From Euleptes europaea (Eukaryota; Chordata; Lepidosauria; Squamata; Sphaerodactylidae): 64,000 nt of DNA. Below, piece after piece: positions 1-12,134 of this stretch (positions within the stretch are counted from its first letter, which is position 1; every line of letters starts with the position of its first letter). Position numbers and translations under genes: made by a program. Below the pieces are notes generated by a model. The model was not told the DNA's origin, made no database searches, and saw only the letters and a list, made by a program, of their open reading frames with translations. Where the stretch lies: the NCBI RefSeq assembly GCF_029931775.1, contig NC_079331.1, positions 24,615,720-24,679,719 of the forward strand, read 5' to 3'.

Positions 1-1559
1 CCAATCCTGACATCCAAATATCTGACCAATGTAAAGCTACACTAACAATGTAAATGCACCTGAAAGGCTGCAAGCAGTAATCAACAGAAACTGGAAAACA
101 ACCAACATGAGTCGATTCACATTGTAAGCACTGGAGCTGAATGGCCCACATCAATTTATCACTTTCCCCTCCAGATCCTCAGACACTTATATGGAGGCAT
201 TTTTATTGTGCAAATGTAAATATATTTAACCTGACAGAGACGATCAGTCAAATAAAAAGACTAATTGGTGGTTAGCATGGTTCTGCAGCAGAGAAAATGT
301 GATGAAACCACATTAGCCAAAATGACAATTTTACACTATTCAACCTTTCCCTACAGTGAATTTTACCAGAACTTTCCCTAATGATTCTAAGATGCCTGCA
401 CCGACAAGTTACAAAACTATCTTACATTAGTGAACAAAATCTGCGAGGCGCCTGCTGGAATTCTGGAATGAAACAGATGTTCTGTAGACAATAAACTAAC
501 TCCCTGTATTAATAACTCTTCGCACCGGATGCACAGAAGCTTATTTTTGGAAGTCACATTACAAAACTAGTATAACAGAGACAGACTGCTAAAATTTCCT
601 TAAAGATTTTTCATGGAAAGTCATGACCTCAAATAACAACTTTATTGGTATTTTTGAAATGCTTACTTTAGTCACTTTATTACTTTTAAATAAAATGAAG
701 TGCTGGGAAATAATTATAAGTTCTAGAAAATGTTTGAATGGCTTCATGTTTTGTTGTTCCTGCATGCATTTGTATGAACTGATTATTACAGTGCTTGTGC
801 GCGTGTGTTTTTGCCTACTATTAACACTTAGTAATTGTCAACTATGCAACTGGCACTCGGAAAGAACCCAGAAGTGAAAGGGTTCCTCCTCAGCTAAACA
901 CCTGAGGCATTTCAAAAGCAGTCATCAAAGCCAAGACAAATGCCGCTGGTTTTCAATGTTGTATAAATTATTTTGATAGGCTTCCACATTACAGCACCTC
1001 TCTAGAGGATTTGATTTGCTGATTTGCAACCAGCATACTCCTATGAATCAGATACACTGCCAGTAAAGAAATTATTGGCATGAAACTACGATCTCTCAAA
1101 ACATCTATAGGAGAGGAACAAGTCAGGAAGGACAGGAAGACAGACCAAGGAAGACAGACCAAGAGCTTCAGGGAAAGCCCCTCAGACCTTTTATGCATGG
1201 CTGTTTCCCTCGCCGTCACCCCCATGCATAAACAGCCTTCAGAGGTCACCTAGCTCTCTCCTTCCCCCCCCCCCAAATATTCTGGATGATGGCTAAACAG
1301 CATCCAGAAAATGGCACTGAAAGAGTGAGGCGACCCCTGAAGGTCGGAAAATGCAGAGCAATATTCAGCAGCAGGGCCAAAGGGCCATGAGGTCTACGGT
1401 ATTTTAATGTACAATTCAAATGTATACAATTAAATTGGTTATCATGTACAACAATCATGGTAATTTTAGGAAACAAGCAATGAGCTAAATAAGCTGGGGA
1501 CATTAGGGGGGGGTCAGTGAAATCTTAGATTAAGATGTAGATCAAGATGTTGTCCACAC

Positions 1560-1997
1560 CAGTGGTTTTCAACCAGTGGTATACATACTGCTGGTGGGCC
1601 ACAGAATTAGTCCAGGGCTTTCTTAATTGTTACTAAGAATTTTCTCTCCTTCAACCTCAATAAATACTACTACAATTTTTTTATCTCTGTGTTTTGCAGT
1701 TACCATAGCAGTAACATTTGTACTCAACAGTATTATTACAATTTTAGCTAGTAATGAAATTATTATTTTTGTTTGTGTTTTAAAGCCATAGCAATTAAAT
1801 TTACCCCCCAAAATACTACTTGTAATGATTATGTCCTTAAAATTTACCATCAATGATAAAATATAATATCAGAATGTCTGTAAACATACTAGTGTCATTA
1901 TTGAAAAAGTGGGATTTTTGTTTCTATCATGGTGGGACCAAGGTCCTTTGACACAGTGACTGGTGGGACCTTAGATATGAAAGGTTGAGAACCACTA
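1560..1997. mobile_element. Non-autonomous hAT DNA transposon (438 bp)
   Basis: The left end reads CAGTGGTTTTCAACC and the right end GGTTGAGAACCACTA, which are inverted copies of each other and fit the CAGTGGTTCTCAACC-type ends of hAT elements. An imperfect 8-bp target duplication flanks it (gtccacac at 1552-1559, gcctacac at 1998-2005, 6 of 8 matching). The interior is AT-rich without a transposase frame, so this is a deletion derivative or MITE-like copy. The degraded target duplication suggests moderate age. Confidence 0.8.
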
Positions 1998-3879
1998 GCC
2001 TACACTACAACATGAATCCTGCCCCACATGGGAATCACCTCTCTCACTATAACCAGAGTTTATGGCAACATATAAGGAGCCAACTGCAGGGCACAAACAC
2101 ATACTGAAAGGTCACCAGGTATCAACGTTATGACAAATTTTGTGCCAATAAAGCACATACCATAATGAAACTGAACAGAATGTCAGGCTTGAACCAAGGG
2201 GAGCCAGGTTACAAGACATCCTCTGCTCAGCAACGAACTTTCCAGAGAGCCTTGGGCTTTCTGTTCCCTGCCTCATTTCCCCCATACTAAAATGAGAATG
2301 CTTTAACTACCTCAAGTGATTCAATGAAATAACAACTGGGGTACACAGCTTCTGTTTTCAGGTTGGGTTTTATTCCCCTCTTTTTTCTTCCACTTGCAAT
2401 TTTTTTTACACAAAATAACACAAAATGGAAAGATTAAGGAGCTGCTCAAAAGTTGTTGGAAGAAACAGTCTTCATTATCTTCTAGCAAACGATCTTTTTA
2501 ACTATGTAACATTCTCAAATTACATTCCTCAAGATTAAGATCATGGTAACCCCCACCTGAAACACTTGGTTCTTTATGGCTCAAGCCATTCAGTAGAGAG
2601 AGGAAAACACTGATTTTTGTAACTTGTCAACACTACAATTAAGTGTACTGTATGGTATCTACCAACAACAACAGCATAATATATGAACAAGCCTAAGGTC
2701 CAAATAAATGAAGCTTCCCCTAAGCCATACAAGATGTCAACGATAGTGCAGATAATTGGACTTTGTTCTTCTAGCTCCTAGTCGTTCTGAGAGCATCTGA
2801 ATTTTGGTCCAGGGAATGTACCTTTTACTGGAAAATTTAGTAAACCAGAAATGATTGGAGGGTCTTCCCCTTCCTATAAGGGAAAAAACCCAATCCTAAC
2901 CTAACTAGCTGGAAGAGTTCTCCCAATTTCGCTGGAACTTATTTTCAAATAAGTCTACTTCAGATTGCAACATGATGGAGCTGTGTGTGGGAAGCCAAAT
3001 ACTGACTGCACCGTAAAAGTGTTCCTGATACCCAAGATACCCAATATAAAATGCCACCGTCCAAAGAAGGGGGGGGTCCCCCTTTCAAGCCAATGCAGTC
3101 CCCAGGCTGTCTACCTGGCCACTGCCTATCCGGGAAAGACATGCCGGGCACAAGCAGCCCAGGGCTTCTGTTGGCAGCTCGTTGTTCATATAAAGCAGCT
3201 CTGTCCCCCCCCACCCCCGACTTGTTCTTGCAAGAGCCACGGAGCTCTTTTGCTGCTGCCTCCTTCTCAATATGGAGATCAACAGAGGCGTGGGCAATCT
3301 TCTCCTCACGCACCTAATCACTCAATAGAAGAGGCAGGGGCTCGCACCCATTCCTTAACAGCAGTGAAGTTTCTTGTACACCTCAGTATTTGCTTCCTTT
3401 TGCCTGCCTTGGCTTGCATGCCGAAATAAGCACTTCTAGTGCTCTTGGCACTAGGACTATACTAGCCGTTGGGAAATGCTGAATTATCCTTGAGCCTTGA
3501 ATTATTAGTTGCCTGTTCCTACAATAGGCAAGAAATAGATGCTCTCTATGGATCAAGCCAAGATCCCCGACAGGATACCCCTGGATGTTTTAAAACAGAA
3601 GTATAAGATGTGTAGAGACCCGATTTGGATGAGGGCCACAGAAAGACTGTGATTTCTCCAATCAAAACCAACCCCTCCATGCTGCTATAAGCTTGCAAAA
3701 AACACTGGCTGGTCTTTTTTTTTTCCTTTGAAAGCTAAGATCAGCATGGGGAAGATTAGCTTCAAAATAATAAACAGCACTGGATGGAAGAAACCTCCTC
3801 TCTCACCCCCACATTGATTTTACTAGTACTTTAAAACTGCAGGACCATGAACACACAAAACTAAAAAGCAAAGGGGAAA

Positions 3880-3990
3880 TCGCCTTTTTTCCCCACAGAA
3901 GGCTATTTCTTTCAGTTTTCCAATGGAAAACCTGGAAATTGTGGGGAATGCTAAAAAATACTCCTCTGGAAAAAATATATTTTAGAATAA
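3880..3990. repeat. AT-rich dispersed repeat, copy 1
   Basis: A stretch built from TTTTCCA, GAAAAcCTGGAAATT and GGGGAAT-type words, resembling stretches at 28780-28880 and 39540-39880. I know of no firm family name for it. Confidence 0.4.
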
Positions 3991-4329
3991 GTTAAAGGTT
4001 TCACTCACTCCAAATGTGAACTACAAAGATTTTTTAACGTAAAACAATCCGCAACAATAGTAAATGATAATCCCTGTTTATAGTGTAGAAAGGCTATACT
4101 GTATTTGTAAGGATTGTTCATTTAAATGTGACTGGTTTTCTTCACAATCAATATGCTGTAATTTTCAAATGATATACTTTCAAAATCAGTGGATAAATAG
4201 TTCAGATTTAACAGTGTTACCTGATGCAAAAATAATTTTTAGGCCAAAACACACCTGAACACAGATTTATCGAACACCATTAAATGTAGGGAAATATATA
4301 TTCAAATAAAATAAAACTGGATTTACTAT

Positions 4330-4607
4330 TTAATACTGGGTGGCAACTCTAAACTTTGGGACACTCTCCCTTGGGAGATTAATCTGTTTCCTACAAATGC
4401 TTGAAGACTTTTCTGTTTCATTTGGCATACCTCATGCAAGCTCTTATTGGTCCTCCTCCCTGGTTGTGTTTAATGTTTATATATTTTTACTGCATTGTTA
4501 AATATTTTGCTTACACATTTAAAATGTTTTTTATGTCTTGATGTTCACCACCTCAGGGACCCTATTTTGGACAGAAAGGCAGTATAGAAATGTTTTAAAT
4601 AAACAGT
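4330..4607 (+). mobile_element. LINE 3' end (CR1/L2 group)
   Basis: The text matches the well-known 3' end of reptile CR1/L2-group LINEs. It runs from a remnant of the ORF2 C-terminus (gggacactctcccttgggag) through a T-rich untranslated tail to 'cagggaccctattttgg', followed by 'ggcagtatagaaatg' and an AT-rich end with aataaa. It is 5'-truncated, as is usual for this group. Confidence 0.7.
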
Positions 4608-4637
4608 GTTAGGTTCCCTGCAAAGTATCTAAGCACT

Positions 4638-4705
4638 ATAAGGGGTCACCTTAAGTCGCCTGCGACTTGACGGCACTTCACACACCCACACACACACACA
4701 CACAT
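4638..4705 (+). repeat. SINE 3' tail with (CA)n
   Basis: Contains the Sauria-type SINE tail 'gtcgcctgcgacttgacggc', followed by an ACACAC microsatellite (about 4680-4703). Only the tail is present. Confidence 0.6.
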
Positions 4706-4984
4706 ATCAACAGCAGTAAATATTGGAAATATGATCATAATATAATAATTTTTAAAATGCTGACAATTTGTGCTAAAGCAAAGGAGCATTATTTAATACC
4801 GATAATTTGAATGTTTTTGTGATTTTCCTGTTTTTGTTTTGTTTTTGAGAGATGTCCTGAACTGGTCTCTGCACTGCATGTAAGTTTTCCTAATAAATAA
4901 TGAGTGCCAAAAACCTGAACTCTAATCGTGTTTTAGATCGTACAATTTATTTATAAATATTTTTTTAAAAGCAGCATTTAAAGA

Positions 4985-5213
4985 AACAACAAATGCTAAT
5001 GACTACATGAAGCTGCCTTATACTGAACCAGACCCTTGGTCCATCAAAGTCAGTATTGCCTACTTAGACCGGCAGCGGCTCTCCAGGGGCTCAGGCAGGG
5101 GTCTTTCACATCACCTACTTGCCTGGTTCCTTTAACTGGAGATGCTGGGGATTTAACCTAAGACCTTCTGTATATCAAGCAGATGCTCTACCACTGAGCC
5201 ACACCCCCTCCTA
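4985..5213 (-). mobile_element. tRNA-derived SINE (minus strand)
   Basis: On the minus strand the unit opens with a tRNA-like head (GTGGCTCAGTGGTAGAGCA-like A box near 5200-5213, then a B-box-like stretch near 5150) and continues through 'aggtgatgtgaaagacccc' into a body ending near 'ataaggcagcttcatgta'. The same unit occurs on the plus strand at 52503-52870, and a piece of it at 59755-59850. Confidence 0.7.
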
Positions 5214-6044
5214 TTTCATATGATGGTGGCTGTCAGAATAGTATATGCCAGTTAGTGGGAAACCAAACAAATTTATGTTATGATTGTAAATTAAATTATG
5301 GTCCGACGAATATAGGAAGTGATATATAGGAAGTTAAAAAAGGGTAACAAAAGGCTCAGCAGTAAAGACAGACGTGGTTCATAAGATACTGGAATGCCCA
5401 ACATATTACGTTAAAAGGCAATCTCCTTCTGAGAAAAGTTATCTTAGTTCTGTGATTTGTACTCTTAATATGAACCTTTGTATTTGATTCATCTTTCTAA
5501 TCTGTATATTTGTGTAAACAAACAAAAGAAGAAACAGATGCTCAAAGCCAAAAGCAACAATGGGGGGCATAAATCAGGGACAATAAACTTTGACATTTCA
5601 TACACAGGTCTGGTTTCACAGGAGTAATGTGAAATGCATTTTCATGTTTTTGGAGCTTCTGTCCATCTTCCATTGAAGTCAGCTTTGCCTTTCAGAATCC
5701 AACCACCCAACATGTTTTGCTACCAGTGTGGCATGTGAGAAAGGTATTCAAGAGTCATGCCAATGCCAGGACCAGCCTGCAAACGGTCTTATTTGGAGAC
5801 AGAGTCTTGAACCTCCTTCCGTCTCCCAGTAAGAAGGAATGCCAAGCCAACCCCAACATGGAAAGGAGTTTTACAGCAATGCCTTGCTGCCTCTCTACAT
5901 CATCTTGGAAAACTCCTATTTGCTTAGACATTTAAACATTTAATGTCACCTAAAACACTGAGGTCTTCTTTAAAACTCTTACTTGAGCACTTTGGATTTG
6001 AAATATTTTCCTACCCCTGCGCCCAGCATACTTATCCTTATGCT

Positions 6045-6320
6045 GAAGGAGGAGGATGATTTTATACCCCAGTTTTCTCTACCAAAGAGTCTCAAAGTGG
6101 CTTACAATCAACTTCTCCCTCCCCACAACAGGCACCTTGTGAAGTAGGTGAGGCTGAAAGAGTTCTGAGAGAACTGTGACTAGTCCAAGGTCACCCAGCA
6201 GGCTGCATGTGGAGGAGTGGAGAATCTAATCCAGACTAGAGTTCACTGCTCATGAGGGGAATCAAACCTGGTTCTCCAGATTAGCGTTTGCCACTCTTAA
6301 CCACTACACCATGCAGTGCA
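6045..6320 (-). mobile_element. tRNA-derived SINE (minus strand)
   Basis: On the minus strand it has a tRNA-like head (gtggttaagagtggcaaacg near 6290-6310), the common squamate core 'ctgggtgaccttggactagt', and an end at 'gagaaaactggggtataaaa' near 6070. The same family recurs at 52921-54725, 54935-55170 and 57395-57590. Confidence 0.7.
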
Positions 6321-6714
6321 GAGGGCAGTGGTAAGGAACTGGCAAATACAAGGCAAGACAATTCCTTGAGAAGTTCACATCCGACGGCTAACTTATGTCA
6401 ATTACCTGATTATCAATATTGTATACCTATTACCTGTATATATCAAATATACTTGTTACAGTCATATTTTAGCAACCATTCTAAAGGATCGCCAAACATT
6501 GGATCTCTAATAAATGTGATGTGATGATGAAACACTAATAGAGAAAAAATCCCCAAACCTGTGCAAACAATAGAGTATACATTGAGAGTATGAGAATACA
6601 CCATCCTACCAGCTATAAAATTTGTCATCCTAATCACGCTATTCAGGAAAACACCATACACTATGTCATTTACTACATTTTATCTCAAGGTAGACTACTG
6701 TCAGCGAGGGCCAT

Positions 6715-6860
6715 AGTTCCCACTCCCTACCTACAAACCAACCAACCTGTGAGGTAGGCTCAGCTGAGAGTGGTGGGCCCAGGGTCACCCAGCGTCCCTC
6801 ATGGCGAAGTGTAGAATGAACCCGGGCCCCTCAAGGTCTAGCCCCATATTCTCACTATGC
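6715..6860 (-). mobile_element. SINE fragment (minus strand)
   Basis: Carries the core 'gctgggtgaccctgggccca' in reverse. The tRNA-like end overlaps the left arm of the inverted repeat at 6818-7053. Confidence 0.5.
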
Positions 6861-7053
6861 CCCCCCAGCTAGCTCTGTTGTGCCCCTGGATTTCAGGGAG
6901 TGGATTTTAAACTGATAATGGGAACGCGCCCCTTGTATCTCGAAGTAATTTACCAGGCCTAGGATACATTATCAGTTTCAAATCCACTCCCTGAAATCCA
7001 GGGGGACAGCAGAGCTAGCTGGGGGGCAGAGTGAGAATAGGGGGCCCGGGTTC
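6818..7053. repeat. Imperfect inverted repeat at the edge of the CpG island
   Basis: The left arm is about 6818-6920 and the right arm 6967-7053, with a 46-nt spacer. Both arms share the block tggatttcagggagtggatt followed by aaactgataatg, and the block gaacccgggcccc. The left arm has about 16 extra bases. The left arm begins inside a SINE fragment, so the repeat likely arose by local inverted duplication or from two opposed copies. Confidence 0.75.
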
Positions 7054-8480
7054 GTTCCGCACTCCGTTCGAGGTGAATCCTGCCAAGGTGCTCGAGACCT
7101 CGCTTCTTTCCATGGGGCAGGGGAGAGGAGTCGCGAGGACATCGCGCCGCCGAGGGCCTGGCACCCACCTGTCAGAGAAGACCACCCTCCCCACCCCCAG
7201 ACGCATCCCGCCCGGGGGTAGGGGTGGGGGGAGGCGGGCCCGCACGCAGCACCCGCCCGCCGGACAGCCGAAGAGGGGCGGCGGCGCTGCTGACCGGAGC
7301 GCCGCCTGCCCCCGCCTGCCTGCCTGCCTGCCTCGCTCGCTCGTTCCCGGGGGAAGCGCACGCTTGTCCAGCGTGGTGGTGGAGGAGGAGTTGGAGGACC
7401 GCGGGCACACAAACACACACACACCCCCCGCAGACCTCACAATCTCCCTGCTGGGTAGGCCCACGGGCACCCGCGCGCAGGCTCCGCTGCTCCGGGGCCG
7501 CCGCCGCCCTCGCCCACTCCGGCCATCCCCGGGCCCAGCCGGAGGGCCCCGCTCTTTCCCGCCGCGCGGGCGGGCGGGCGGGCAGCCCCGCTCCCTTCCC
7601 CACCCCCGGCGGGGGGGGGGCCGAGGCCGCGCATCACAAAGGCCCCCGCCACAGGCCCTGCCGAGAGGCAGGCGCCCCCCTCGGCACATGCTCAGAGGCA
7701 CTCCGGGCCCTCGCCCCCACGCCGCCGGCCCAGGCCCGCCCTAGGCCCGCCGAAGCCCGCGGCCCTCTCCTCCTCTCCTCCCTCCCTCCCCTGCGCGGCC
7801 GCGGCTTACCTGTGAGGCGCGGGGGTGGGGGAGGGGCGGCGCGGGGGAGGCCGCCTCTCGCTCTCTCGCCTCTCCCCCTCAGCGAGACCGCGGCCGGGCG
7901 TGCGGGGGTCCCCCCGGGCGGCGGCGGCGGCAGGGCGGTCCGGGCCCCGCGGGGCCCCCGAGTCGGTGGGTCGCGCGCCGCGGCGGCAGCAGCAGCGCCG
8001 CCGCCGCCGCCGGGGGCTCCGTCGCCGCTCAGCAGCCCCGGCAGCGGCCAGTCGCCATTTCCCGCCTACCGACCTGCTGCACCGCACGGCAGGACCCGGA
8101 TGACAACGGCGGCGCGGGGGGAGGCGCCTGCGCGCAAGCACGCACTGCGCACGCGCGCCCCCGGGCAGGGCAGAGCAGGCAGGGATCGAGGGCGGCCGGG
8201 GGCCCCTGCCCCCGGGGGGGGGGGAGGAAGGGGGCCGGGGGCAGCAGCGCCGCCCAGGTCTACAGACACGGCTCGTGCCCCGAGCAGCCACGCTGGCGCG
8301 AGCAACAGTTGCAAGGAGCCCTCCCCCCCCCACGCACCCACCGGGGGTGGGGGGAAGAAGGGCCCCTCCCTCCCTCCGAGCGCTCGCCGGCCAGGGAAAA
8401 GGGACCAGGTAGAGAGGCTCATTTATACCCCGCAGTAGGAACCTCGGGGCAGCTTCTCGCATCGTTCTTCTCCTCCCCTC
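7000..8480. promoter_or_regulatory. CTDSPL2: CpG island, CTDSPL2 promoter region (inferred)
   Basis: This is a sharp rise in G+C and CpG between AT-rich flanks. It includes an NRF1-like motif TGCGCACGCGC at 8146-8156 and a GTCGCCATTT box near 8051-8060. Many long open frames cross it on both strands, but they are by-products of GC richness. It ends just upstream of the putative untranslated first exon of CTDSPL2, whose transcription would run leftward. The transcription start site cannot be fixed from sequence. Confidence 0.65.
7810..8090 (-). other. CTDSPL2: CTDSPL2 untranslated first exon (inferred; 5' end approximate)
   Basis: On the minus strand the GC-rich segment ends at CTCACAG|GTAAGC, a near-consensus splice donor with the last exon base at 7810 and GT at 7809-7808. 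In mammals CTDSPL2 (a nuclear FCP1/SCP-like serine phosphatase) has an untranslated first exon and follows GOLM2 on the same strand, which fits the position 5-6 kb downstream of the GOLM2 poly(A) signal. What I see is the donor and the CpG island. The gene name is inferred from gene order, and no protein evidence is available. Confidence 0.5.
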
Positions 8481-8619
8481 CGCTTCATCCGCCCCGCTAG
8501 GAGGGCGGCGCTGGCCCACGCTCGTCCAGCAAGCTCCCTTGGCAGAGCAGAGAGTCGAACCCGGGTCTCCTGGATCCTAGTCTTCCATGCAAAACCCTTT
8601 CATGTGGACAGACACTGGG

Positions 8620-9030
8620 CTGGCTTTCAAGCTCGCCAGCACTCTTCATCAGGCTGGATATTACAGCACTGGAAAGATCGTGGGGGTGGGAAGCAGAGTT
8701 TTCAGGCCATGATGCTGCCTGCAGGAATCCTCTGGGAAATGTATGGAGGCTCCCTGCTCAATTGATTGCCAGCGTTAAGTTACAGCAGCACCTCAGTCGC
8801 TCTGTTGGTCACCAACCAGTGGCCTGATTCAGTGTAAGGTAACTGGTGAACGCCTGCTGTAGGCTTTGAAATTCCACTTTCTGAGCAGTTTATAGCATAC
8901 CTTGACCTGGACAATTTGTTAGTTGTCCACATCCGTGTTGCATTGCTCGTTAATTTTCTTATGGTGCTTGACTGCATTTTATATTCTGTAATCCGCCTTG
9001 ACACTGAGCAGGCTATAAATAAATGGTGAA
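8620..9030 (+). repeat. LINE 3'-tail-like repeat
   Basis: Ends with 'ctgtaatccgccttgacact' and 'gcaggctataaataaatgg', the typical closing words of CR1/L2-group 3' ends. A second, shorter copy of the tail lies at about 9780-9850. Confidence 0.5.
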
Positions 9031-9169
9031 GAAACAGAGCTGGGTGTGTGCGTTCTTTTACGCAAACTCTAATTCAGTTGCAGTCTCCCTCTGAAAGACA
9101 AGCATTTTTAGAGCAGCTTGAGTATGTCACTTGCAACACCCCAAAACCTTCTGCACCTTACATTTCTCA

Positions 9170-9300
9170 TATAAAAACATGGGAAGAGCCCTGTTGGATA
9201 AGACATGGGCTCCATCTAGTTCTGCATCCTGTTTCAAGTAGCAACTGCCCAATTACCCTGGAGGACCAACAAACAAGGCATAGAGGTGTTTACCCAATGA
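9170..9300 (+). repeat. Interspersed repeat of the 'gaagagccctgttggat' type
   Basis: Shares the blocks agagccctgttggat, ccatctagttctgcatcctg and accaacaaacaaggcatag with a copy at about 42450-42570. It is a short dispersed reptile repeat whose family I cannot name. Confidence 0.5.
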
Positions 9301-9409
9301 TACCACCTAGCCCTGGAATTCCGAATCTTTTCTCACTGTGACTAGTAGCCACGGATAGATCTCTCCTTCCTGAATGTTTCACCCCCTTTTAAAGCCCTCT
9401 ACGCTCCTG

Positions 9410-9668
9410 GCATGGTATAGTGGTTAAAGTGTCAGACTAGGATCTGGAAACCCAGGTTCAAATCCACACTCTGCCATGGAATCTTGCTGGGTGACCTTGG
9501 GCCAGCCGTACACTCTCAGCCTCAACCCTGGCAAGTACTGAGATGGGAGACTTCCAAGGAATCCAAAGGCATGAGGCAGAGGCAGGCAATGGCAAACCAC
9601 CTCTGAACATCTCTTACCTTGAAAACCCTACGGGGTCACCTCAGCTGTGACTTGACGGCAACAAAAAT
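9410..9668 (+). mobile_element. tRNA-derived SINE (Sauria-like)
   Basis: The head 'ggtatagtggttaaagtgtc' and B box 'ggttcaaatcc' are followed by the core ctgggtgaccttgggccag and the tail 'tcagctgtgacttgacggca'. It is nearly full length. Related copies lie at 32350-32630 (plus) and 38905-39150 (minus). Confidence 0.8.
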
Positions 9669-9669
9669 G

Positions 9670-12130
9670 TTCCTGGCCATCATCGGTATATCAGAAAATA
9701 AAGCCTTTATGCTCTATCATTTAGAAGCTCAAGCAGTTAACTGATGGCATCATTTTAATCTGAGTCCTACTGCATGGCTCCCTATACTGCATCATTTTAT
9801 TCTCTGCATCATTTTATTTTCTGTAATCCGCCTTGAGTCTCAGTGAGAAAGTCTTTCAATTTTGCTTATACCACATGAAAAACTCTCATATCAGGGTATG
9901 AGTTGTAAGGAGTCCTTTCAGATAAATAGTAGCATAGTGTCCAGAAAATATCTTATTTCAAGATTTGGACTGTGATTTCTCTCCGTTTAAGCACAGTACA
10001 AATTGCTCAGGCGGCAGTCTCTAGCTAACAGGCATCCATCCAGCAAAAGGATTTGGTTACATTCTTAAACAAATACAGTCAAGGACAGAACTCTGGCGGA
10101 GCCCAGAGCTGCTGAATAATGACAAGCCAGCTTACCTTGTGCCAGCCCAGCTGCAGGGCCCAACCTTGATTCTCTTGCCCTGCCCACTTGCCAGGACTCA
10201 GAAGAGAACTGACAGCACCTTTAAAGGTGAAATGGGCATCAAACTGAGCTGTGAGGCACTCTCCCAGGTGGGAGGAGCCGGCCTCTTGCTGTAGCTGGAG
10301 GCTGCACTGCCACTCTGGGTTTGCATTCTGATGGTTCAGATAAGTGCTGCCCTGCCTCCCCCAAAGAAAACTAGTTATGCTAATGAAGGAGGAGGACAGG
10401 AAGCAATTGTGTTTGCATTAGCCTGAGATCAGAGAAAGCCATCAAAGACGCTGAACTCCTGCCCTAAGACAGTGTCTTGCTCTAGTTATAAAACCAAGGA
10501 ATCCAGCTGCTCTACTGCAGACCAACACGGCTGCCCTCTGAAACTATCCAGATAGCCCAAGACACTGTCCAGTAACATTTTTGAAGACATATATATTTGA
10601 AAAAATTATACTAAGGCCACTGAGCTGTAGCACTTGCCCTGTGAGTAGTCACTCAGTTGAACCCACGTCACCCCTGAGTATTGTTGCTATTTATAAAACA
10701 GATCCTTGACAGCTATTGCATATTACCACACTATTCCTTACGTAGCTTTAGACCCCTGCAGAAGAGGAAATTCACTTTTTTAAAAACCAACATTGCTCTG
10801 AAGGCAAGCTGCTGAATTTAAAGTGTATGCAATGTGCCACCATTGTTCACAGGGAATGGTACCTGTTTCCATGGCAATGGCATCATACAAAATGTAAGCC
10901 AACCCCTTGGAAAACACAGCCCCAAGCTAAACCTTGCTTTACTCATTCTGTGTTTGAGGCTGCCATAGAAACAAATGCGGGGAGCCAAAAACCCTCCCCA
11001 AAACAAGCAAGGCCTTTAAAATGTATTTTAACATACAATCCTTTCTTTAGCCTCGTATGTTAAGAACTCTATGCACAGTGCAAGAGTATACATGTGCGGT
11101 GTGAACATTCTTGATGTTACAAGGATGCTGGCCAAGCACAGGATCACCACCTACCTTGGTTCATTTACCCGCAAACATGGTCTGGCTCTGGGAAGGTAGC
11201 TGTGCTTCTGCCCAGCTCACATCAACATGACTGGCAAGAGGCTTGCGCAGGTGTTTGCTGTGGACTCGAGGCCAAAGCACTTGATTACTGTACACCTTTG
11301 GCCTCACAACTTCAGATGCATGCACCAGCAAGCGGCCTATTTGTTCCAGGACCACAGGGGGCGGTAATTTGAACTGATTGCTACCTTTTGCAGTGTAGAT
11401 CGCTGAAGAAAATGTAGTCCCATTTCCTGGAACATAGAGTTTCTCTACTTCTATACCTGTAGGGTAGTTTTTACAGGGAAAATATTGCTTCCTTGAAGGA
11501 AAACTATGTAGACTTCATATCTAAGAAATGTGCATACATGTTTGAATGGCTGGCATCTTTTAAGGGGGAGGAGAGCGATTTGGAGTTTGCTATGTTTGCT
11601 TCTAATTGAAAATGTTTAAGTATTATTGTAAGCTGCCTGAAATCACAAGGAAAAATGGGATATAAATGTTTTAATTTTAAAAAATTTGCCGCTCACATTC
11701 AGCAAGAACCTTGTCATTAATAGAGAATGTGAGGCATAAGTTAAAACCTGCCACCAGTTTGGGGGAGGGGTTCCCATTGTGTGCATATGGTGAAAGCACA
11801 CAGGCAGGGCTGGATCTAAAGCTCATTCTCCACTAGCAGAAGGGCTCTCCCACCACTTGAGGGGTATTTTCTCCAAGACCCCAACCACTGCAGACCCCAC
11901 ATTATTACTGACTCCTCTGGCAACATTTTGAACGGGATGCAGTGGACAGAGGTGTGTGTGTGTGTGGGGGAGTTCCACCTTTAATACTCTGGGCAGAGTA
12001 CTTTGGAAAGCAGGTTGGGGCTTTCCTATCACTTTTGGTCATCCCGTGGTCTTCTTTGAAGGCCAGCTGTGCAGGCCAGTGCTTTCCCTCCTGAATTTTA
12101 CCCATCCAATCTGCCAAGTGCTAGTAGACA
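9670..12130. other. Intergenic DNA without recognised genes
   Basis: I see no coding signal here. Small repeat traces are present: a LINE-tail-like piece near 9780-9850, a Penelope-like scrap near 10460-10550 (ctctactgcagaccaacacg), and another LINE-like tail near 11620-11690. Confidence 0.5.
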
Positions 12131-12134
12131 AAGG

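Larger units (their letters stand above)
1..7809 (-). other. CTDSPL2: CTDSPL2 first intron (inferred), repeat-rich
   Basis: This stretch lies 3' of the splice donor at 7810/7809 on the minus strand. I read it as intron 1 of CTDSPL2, because in amniotes that gene follows GOLM2 in the same orientation. No coding exon could be found: the expected N-terminus (a basic MRLRTRK start) is absent in all frames. Visible content is a hAT element (1560-1997), a LINE 3' end (about 4330-4607), SINE pieces (4638-4705, 4985-5213, 6045-6320, 6715-6860) and an inverted repeat at 6818-7053. The remaining parts (1-1559, 1998-3870, 5225-6040, 6321-6710) look like ordinary AT-rich non-coding DNA, with a moderately GC-rich patch near 3050-3330 whose short open frames resemble nothing I know. 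Confidence 0.5.

Noticed and set aside
2965-3429. 154-codon frame in CTDSPL2 intron 1
   Set aside because: Overlapped by open frames on both strands. No domain or conservation is recognisable.
1-7000. Coding exons of CTDSPL2
   Set aside because: No frame resembles the known N-terminus or phosphatase domain. They probably lie beyond the window.
7015-8519. Long open frames on both strands (up to 404 codons) across the CTDSPL2 CpG island
   Set aside because: They overlap in all frames, consist of Arg/Pro/Gly/Ala runs and resemble no protein. GC-rich DNA has few stop codons.
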